Origin: Neurospora crassa OR74A
Taxonomy: Eukaryota; Ascomycota; Sordariomycetes; Sordariales; Sordariaceae
Direction of reading: 5' to 3'
Assembly: GCF_000182925.2 (NCBI RefSeq)
Contig: NC_026507.1
Location: 3,968,001 to 4,032,000, forward strand
DNA: 64,000 nucleotides
Translations under genes and position numbers: made by a program
Notes under the pieces: model-generated
Told to the model about the DNA's origin: nothing
Seen by the model: only the letters and a program-made list of their open reading frames with translations
Database searches by the model: none
Part shown: in pieces, positions 60,505 through 64,000 of the stretch
Layout of the letters: every line of letters begins with the position of its first letter
How positions within the stretch are numbered: position 1 is the stretch's first letter

Positions 60505-61584
60505 ATGGAGGTGTTCTTGAGACTTTGTAAACGAGGCGGCACTGCTTGGTTAGCTCATCATGAATTTTGAAGAATTTAAGGCGTAGCCCAGTGCGTCTCC
60601 GGCCATCGGCAAAATGCTGACGGAGTTGAGAGAGAACGGGAGCCCTCTGTTCCGATGCAAGATGCAAGGGTCATGTTGTTGCTAGTGGTGGACTTGGACA
60701 GCACGATGAGGGAAAGCGCACGACATTGACATCGACGTCGATTTACCTTTTTGACACTTCAAATATATACTTTTTCCAATTATCCATCCGTATCGGCGAC
60801 GCTCATATGATTATTTCTGCAATCAGTAAATTTGAAGCAACGATGTGTTGGAGTCGAGAAGGTTTTCGCTTAACAGTGGATCATCCGAGTACCGTGCTGG
60901 ACAGGTCATGATGTCATGCAAACTCTTGACGTCAGCTGTCAGTGAACGACATGCGACAGCGCGATGTCCATCTTCGTTTTCGATGGACTGAAATTCAATT
61001 GGGGAAACTCCACTTTATTTCCCGTGTTGTTCCTGGCTCTGCAGACTTTAACATCTTGGAAGTTGAAGATCTTTGGCGAGTGTGAGACTCAAACTCATCG
61101 AAGTTCACTTTAGTTCCAATGTTGGAAATCTTCTTTGTGAGCTTCACTACAAAGGAGTATGTAAGGTAGGTAACTACAATACACTGTACTGCACAGCAAA
61201 TGGTAGGTACTCTTGACCAGACCGAGTTCCCACTGTATTCCGTCAGTACAGCTGTACAGGCAGGGGAAGCGGCAGGAGGTGAGATCATCATTAGGTACAC
61301 AACGTCATCGTACTTGATAGACCTCTTCCCTTTTTAAACCAAACGAGCTCCCGGGTAATGTATAGTGCTCGTTGTTCGTCTACTACAACAACACATCACA
61401 ATAAATCAAACCGAACTGTCGCGGGGCCATCACCCACTTTCATCCACTGCCACTTTTCGGTCTAATTTGAACAAAAGCGAATAGAACCAGAACAATCCAT
61501 CCAAACGTCAAGCAACGTGTAATCCCTTAACGCAACTTCCCTTAACAACAAGACAACACCCCCACAAAAGACAACAAAACAAAA
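60505..61584. other. Intergenic region
   Basis: No gene is visible. The left part is the probable 3' UTR of the ammonium transporter; the last 200 bp are rich in CAA/ACA, as is common in fungal leaders, ahead of the small protein. Confidence 0.5.
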
Positions 61585-61956
61585 ATGTCAACAGCAGCCA
61601 ACTACCTCCGCGCCCGCGCCGTACCCATCAGCATCGCCGCCGGCCTCGGCGGCATCTTTTGGTGGCAGACGCGCGGCGGCAAGAACCAGCCCCGCGGCGT
61701 GGCGGAGAAACACAGCGCCTCGGACACGGGCAACCGCGACATTTCCGAGACGCTGCAGAAGATGGGCGGCACGGGCGGGCCAGCCGCTCGGAAAGAGCCG
61801 CTTGCCGAAGATCCCAAGGATACAAGGGTCATCTCGCATAGTCCTGGGGCGTACACGAAGCGGACGCCGGCCAAGACGGGGACGGAGCCCGAGGGGGAAC
61901 AGACGACGGGGGCGGGGAGGAGGGATACGAAGGATTATGGGGGGAATAAGGTTTAG
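61585..61956 (+). CDS. Small N-terminally anchored protein
   Basis: An intronless 123-residue protein. The N-terminus (MSTAANYLRARAVPISIAAG) combines Arg residues with a hydrophobic stretch ending GLGGIFWWQTRGGK, either a mitochondrial targeting/anchor segment or one transmembrane helix. The rest is hydrophilic, Gly/Lys/Thr-rich and probably disordered, with ISHSPGAYTKRTPAKTGTEP and a tail ending KDYGGNKV. I do not recognise a named family; similar short proteins occur in many filamentous ascomycetes. The ATG context (CAAAAATG) is a good fungal start. Confidence 0.7.
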   Translation: MSTAANYLRARAVPISIAAGLGGIFWWQTRGGKNQPRGVAEKHSASDTGNRDISETLQKMGGTGGPAARKEPLAEDPKDTRVISHSPGAYTKRTPAKTGTEPEGEQTTGAGRRDTKDYGGNKV

Positions 61957-63796
61957 GTTTAGGGATTTGGTTGAGGGACTGAGGGGAAGGGGAGGGGAGA
62001 GGGAAGGGGAGAGGGAGGTGGTAAAACTGTATTAGTATGCTAAGGGTGGAAAGGTTCACGTCGTCGTTAGACTGTTGATGTCGACCAGTCAGTACTTGCG
62101 ACTTGATGCAGTCTTCTAGCTATGTACATTGAGGGTTTAATGAAGCATCATTTCATGTCGAGTAACTTCAATTTGGTTATTGAATCTGCGTGAGGGGTCA
62201 GTTTTCTAAAGGAAGGTGCCAGTGTCTGGACCGAGGTAAGGATACCTCTAGTGTCATGCGAGATATGAGGGCAGGTGCGCCCATGTAAGAGTATTACAAC
62301 GAAAGGAAGGTACGAGCAGTAATTCTAGACACAACATGGAGCTGATTCTTCCCTTAGGACAGCGTAGCTGTCAATCATCTCCTCTCAACCAAACAAGCCA
62401 CAGTCAAGCATTGTCCCAATCGTTTCTCTCCTTCATCTCAAGTCCTCGCAGCTACGTCTCTCCCGACAAGCGCGAGCTCCCTCCATGACAGACGTCCTTC
62501 CGTCAGAGATGACTGTATACATTGTTAGCAATCATTAGCATTGGCCACTCAACCATTCACTCAAAGCGCGCAGCGTTCTCATACATCAAATATGTACGAT
62601 GCTGTTAGTATAGTAAGTTATGCCAACACATGTCATGATGGACAGGGAAAAAGAACGATCAAACAGGATGTGAGAAGAAAAGAGACGTTACTAACTTCCT
62701 TCAAGGTCATTATGCTCGCCTAGATGTACACATATTCCAGCCAAGACCCCTTTTATGTCCTATATTACCTTTGATGTTTTGTTCCCGTGTGTGAACCCAG
62801 CTCATACATTAACCCCTTTCCCTGGTGAGCCATAAGGATGAGCAGAACCCATGGACAAAGTTGTTTTGCTACAAAGAAGTCCTTTGTATCTCCAAACGTC
62901 GCAGCTGAGTTTCCTATTCGCCGTCACCACGTCCAGTACTACTGCAGCTTCATTCCACCAACTGCGATAAAGGTTCTTGTCATGGCATTGAGCACAAGAA
63001 AGGCTACGATACAAGTCCTTACAGCCAGGAAACCATACTCTCTACCTTGTAGACAACCAGTGTCCATTTTCAAAGCACTCGTCGAGCCACCCTTGGTAGA
63101 AACCACCTCGCTTGTCCACCAAGAAGTACAAAAGTTCGCCAGTGTTCCTGGCATGACGGTCGAGCTGGGGCTTTACTGGCTTCCAGCTGATGTACTGCTA
63201 ACTGCACTTTGGCGATCCTAGGTACTCTCGTCTTTATGAATCCGAAATCTTTCTACGTCCCAACAAAGCCTTTACCTTGATTTCCTTCCAAGTCCCAGTG
63301 CCGCGTGCTCACATCAACCCGGCTCATACCCCAAAGTTCACGTACCTTCCTCTCGGAAACCCATCCTGCCATGAAAGCCCCAGTCGGGGCCCAGACCACC
63401 GCAACGCAGACACCCTTCACCTGTCACCGCAAACATCGGACGAACGAACAAAAACCTTGAGCCGCGCGCCCTTCACAGGGCAGCCAACCAGGCAACCGCA
63501 CAACCAGTCCCCTACGAACTCCCTTATAAGCTCAAGGTCCAGCCCCTACTTCCAACAACAAGTCCCCTCGCCGTTGGCTCAACCAGCGGCAGTAAGGTCC
63601 CTACACGCTACGAGTGTAGCACCACAAGTGTGGCGAAGGGTTCCGCGTTCGACTCTGACGAGTGTCAGGACGTTTCCCGAGGGTGTTGTTTCTTTTTGCT
63701 TTTCTGTTATTTTAGCTTCTACTTCTCTCTCGTTGCGTGCCCCCCTCTCTTTTCTTATGGGTGTCCTGCTCTCCTATTACGAATTCTTCCTACTTT
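61957..63796. other. Intergenic region, no gene recognised
   Basis: About 1.8 kb. Directly after the small protein is a purine-rich G/A tract. Open frames at 62838-63221 and 63277-63837 (plus) and at 62802-63154 (minus) carry no domain; the second overlaps the minus-strand gene at the right edge and is probably spurious. Confidence 0.45.
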
Positions 63797-64000
63797 TCAG
63801 TATGCATCAGCGTAACTTGGTCGAGGTGACTGATTGAGAACCTCGACAGCTCTCCTGGCGTCATTCTCTTTTTGAAACAAGGCCGTCACTTGTGTTATAG
63901 TCGGCAAAGTCTCAAATTGTTGCTCTTTGAGGGGACCAAACTTTGTGATTTGCGAAAGTATGGTGTTCAGAGCACTGCTGTCTTTGAACTTTGGCTGCTT
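63797..64000 (-). CDS. 3' end of a minus-strand gene cut by the window edge
   Basis: Read from the right edge on the minus strand there are 67 uninterrupted codons and a TGA stop at 63797-63799. The translation has normal protein composition: ALNTILSQITKFGPL, then TQVTALFQKENDARRAVEVL, ending SPRPSYADAY. The spacing of the FG and TALFQKENDARRAVEVL segments resembles the second half of an RNA-recognition-motif fold, but that is a weak guess from one fragment. The gene starts outside the window, so product and length are unknown. Confidence 0.6.
   Translation of the reverse strand, partial: KQPKFKDSSALNTILSQITKFGPLKEQQFETLPTITQVTALFQKENDARRAVEVLNQSPRPSYADAY

Overview
The window comes from a filamentous ascomycete, most likely in the order Sordariales (relatives of Neurospora, Sordaria or Chaetomium). 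The reasons are short spliceosomal introns of about 50-190 nt with GTAAGT/GTATGT donors, C-rich third codon positions, a HET-domain gene, LaeA/UMTA-type methyltransferases, an ankyrin-CorA gene, and many (TACC)n/(GGTA)n islands between genes. I saw no tRNA, rRNA, CRISPR array or retroelement.

Layout, left to right: an amino acid permease (1.7-3.9 kb); a gene-poor stretch with a 310 bp MITE-like inverted repeat (6.3-6.6 kb); two tandem minus-strand methyltransferases (7.2-11.4 kb); a decayed nitrate reductase-like gene (12.1-14.3 kb); an ankyrin/CorA-like membrane protein (15.4-19.2 kb); an unrecognised low-complexity protein (19.4-20.7 kb); a membrane-anchored aspartic-protease homologue that seems to lack both catalytic aspartates (21.8-23.7 kb); a GH47 alpha-1,2-mannosidase (25.0-26.9 kb); a small membrane protein (27.7-28.0 kb); VPS13 (29.9-39.6 kb); a DUF3429/TMEM69-type mitochondrial protein (41.6-42.9 kb); an unrecognised beta-rich protein (45.1-46.1 kb); a HET-domain protein (48.0-50.1 kb); two more methyltransferases in convergent orientation (51.3-55.7 kb); an ammonium transporter (58.8-60.5 kb); a small N-anchored protein (61.6-62.0 kb); and the 3' end of a minus-strand gene cut by the right edge.

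Housekeeping genes (VPS13, GH47, DUF3429, transporters) alternate with accessory blocks. The most coherent accessory signal is the set of four paralogous methyltransferases, two near 7-11 kb and two near 51-56 kb. They share exon lengths to the base, including a 13-nt micro-exon in two copies, and a motif about 165-230 bp upstream of each start. They differ by clean intron losses and one intron gain, by the length of proline-rich N-terminal repeats, and in one copy by an altered SAM-binding glycine. This is a lineage-expanded family whose promoter was copied together with the gene. The nitrate reductase relic carries changes of the kind repeat-induced point mutation (RIP) makes, so the region may have duplicated material under genome defence.

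All exon joins were made by reading splice signals and checking that the total length is divisible by three. Family assignments come from recognised motifs, not from searches.
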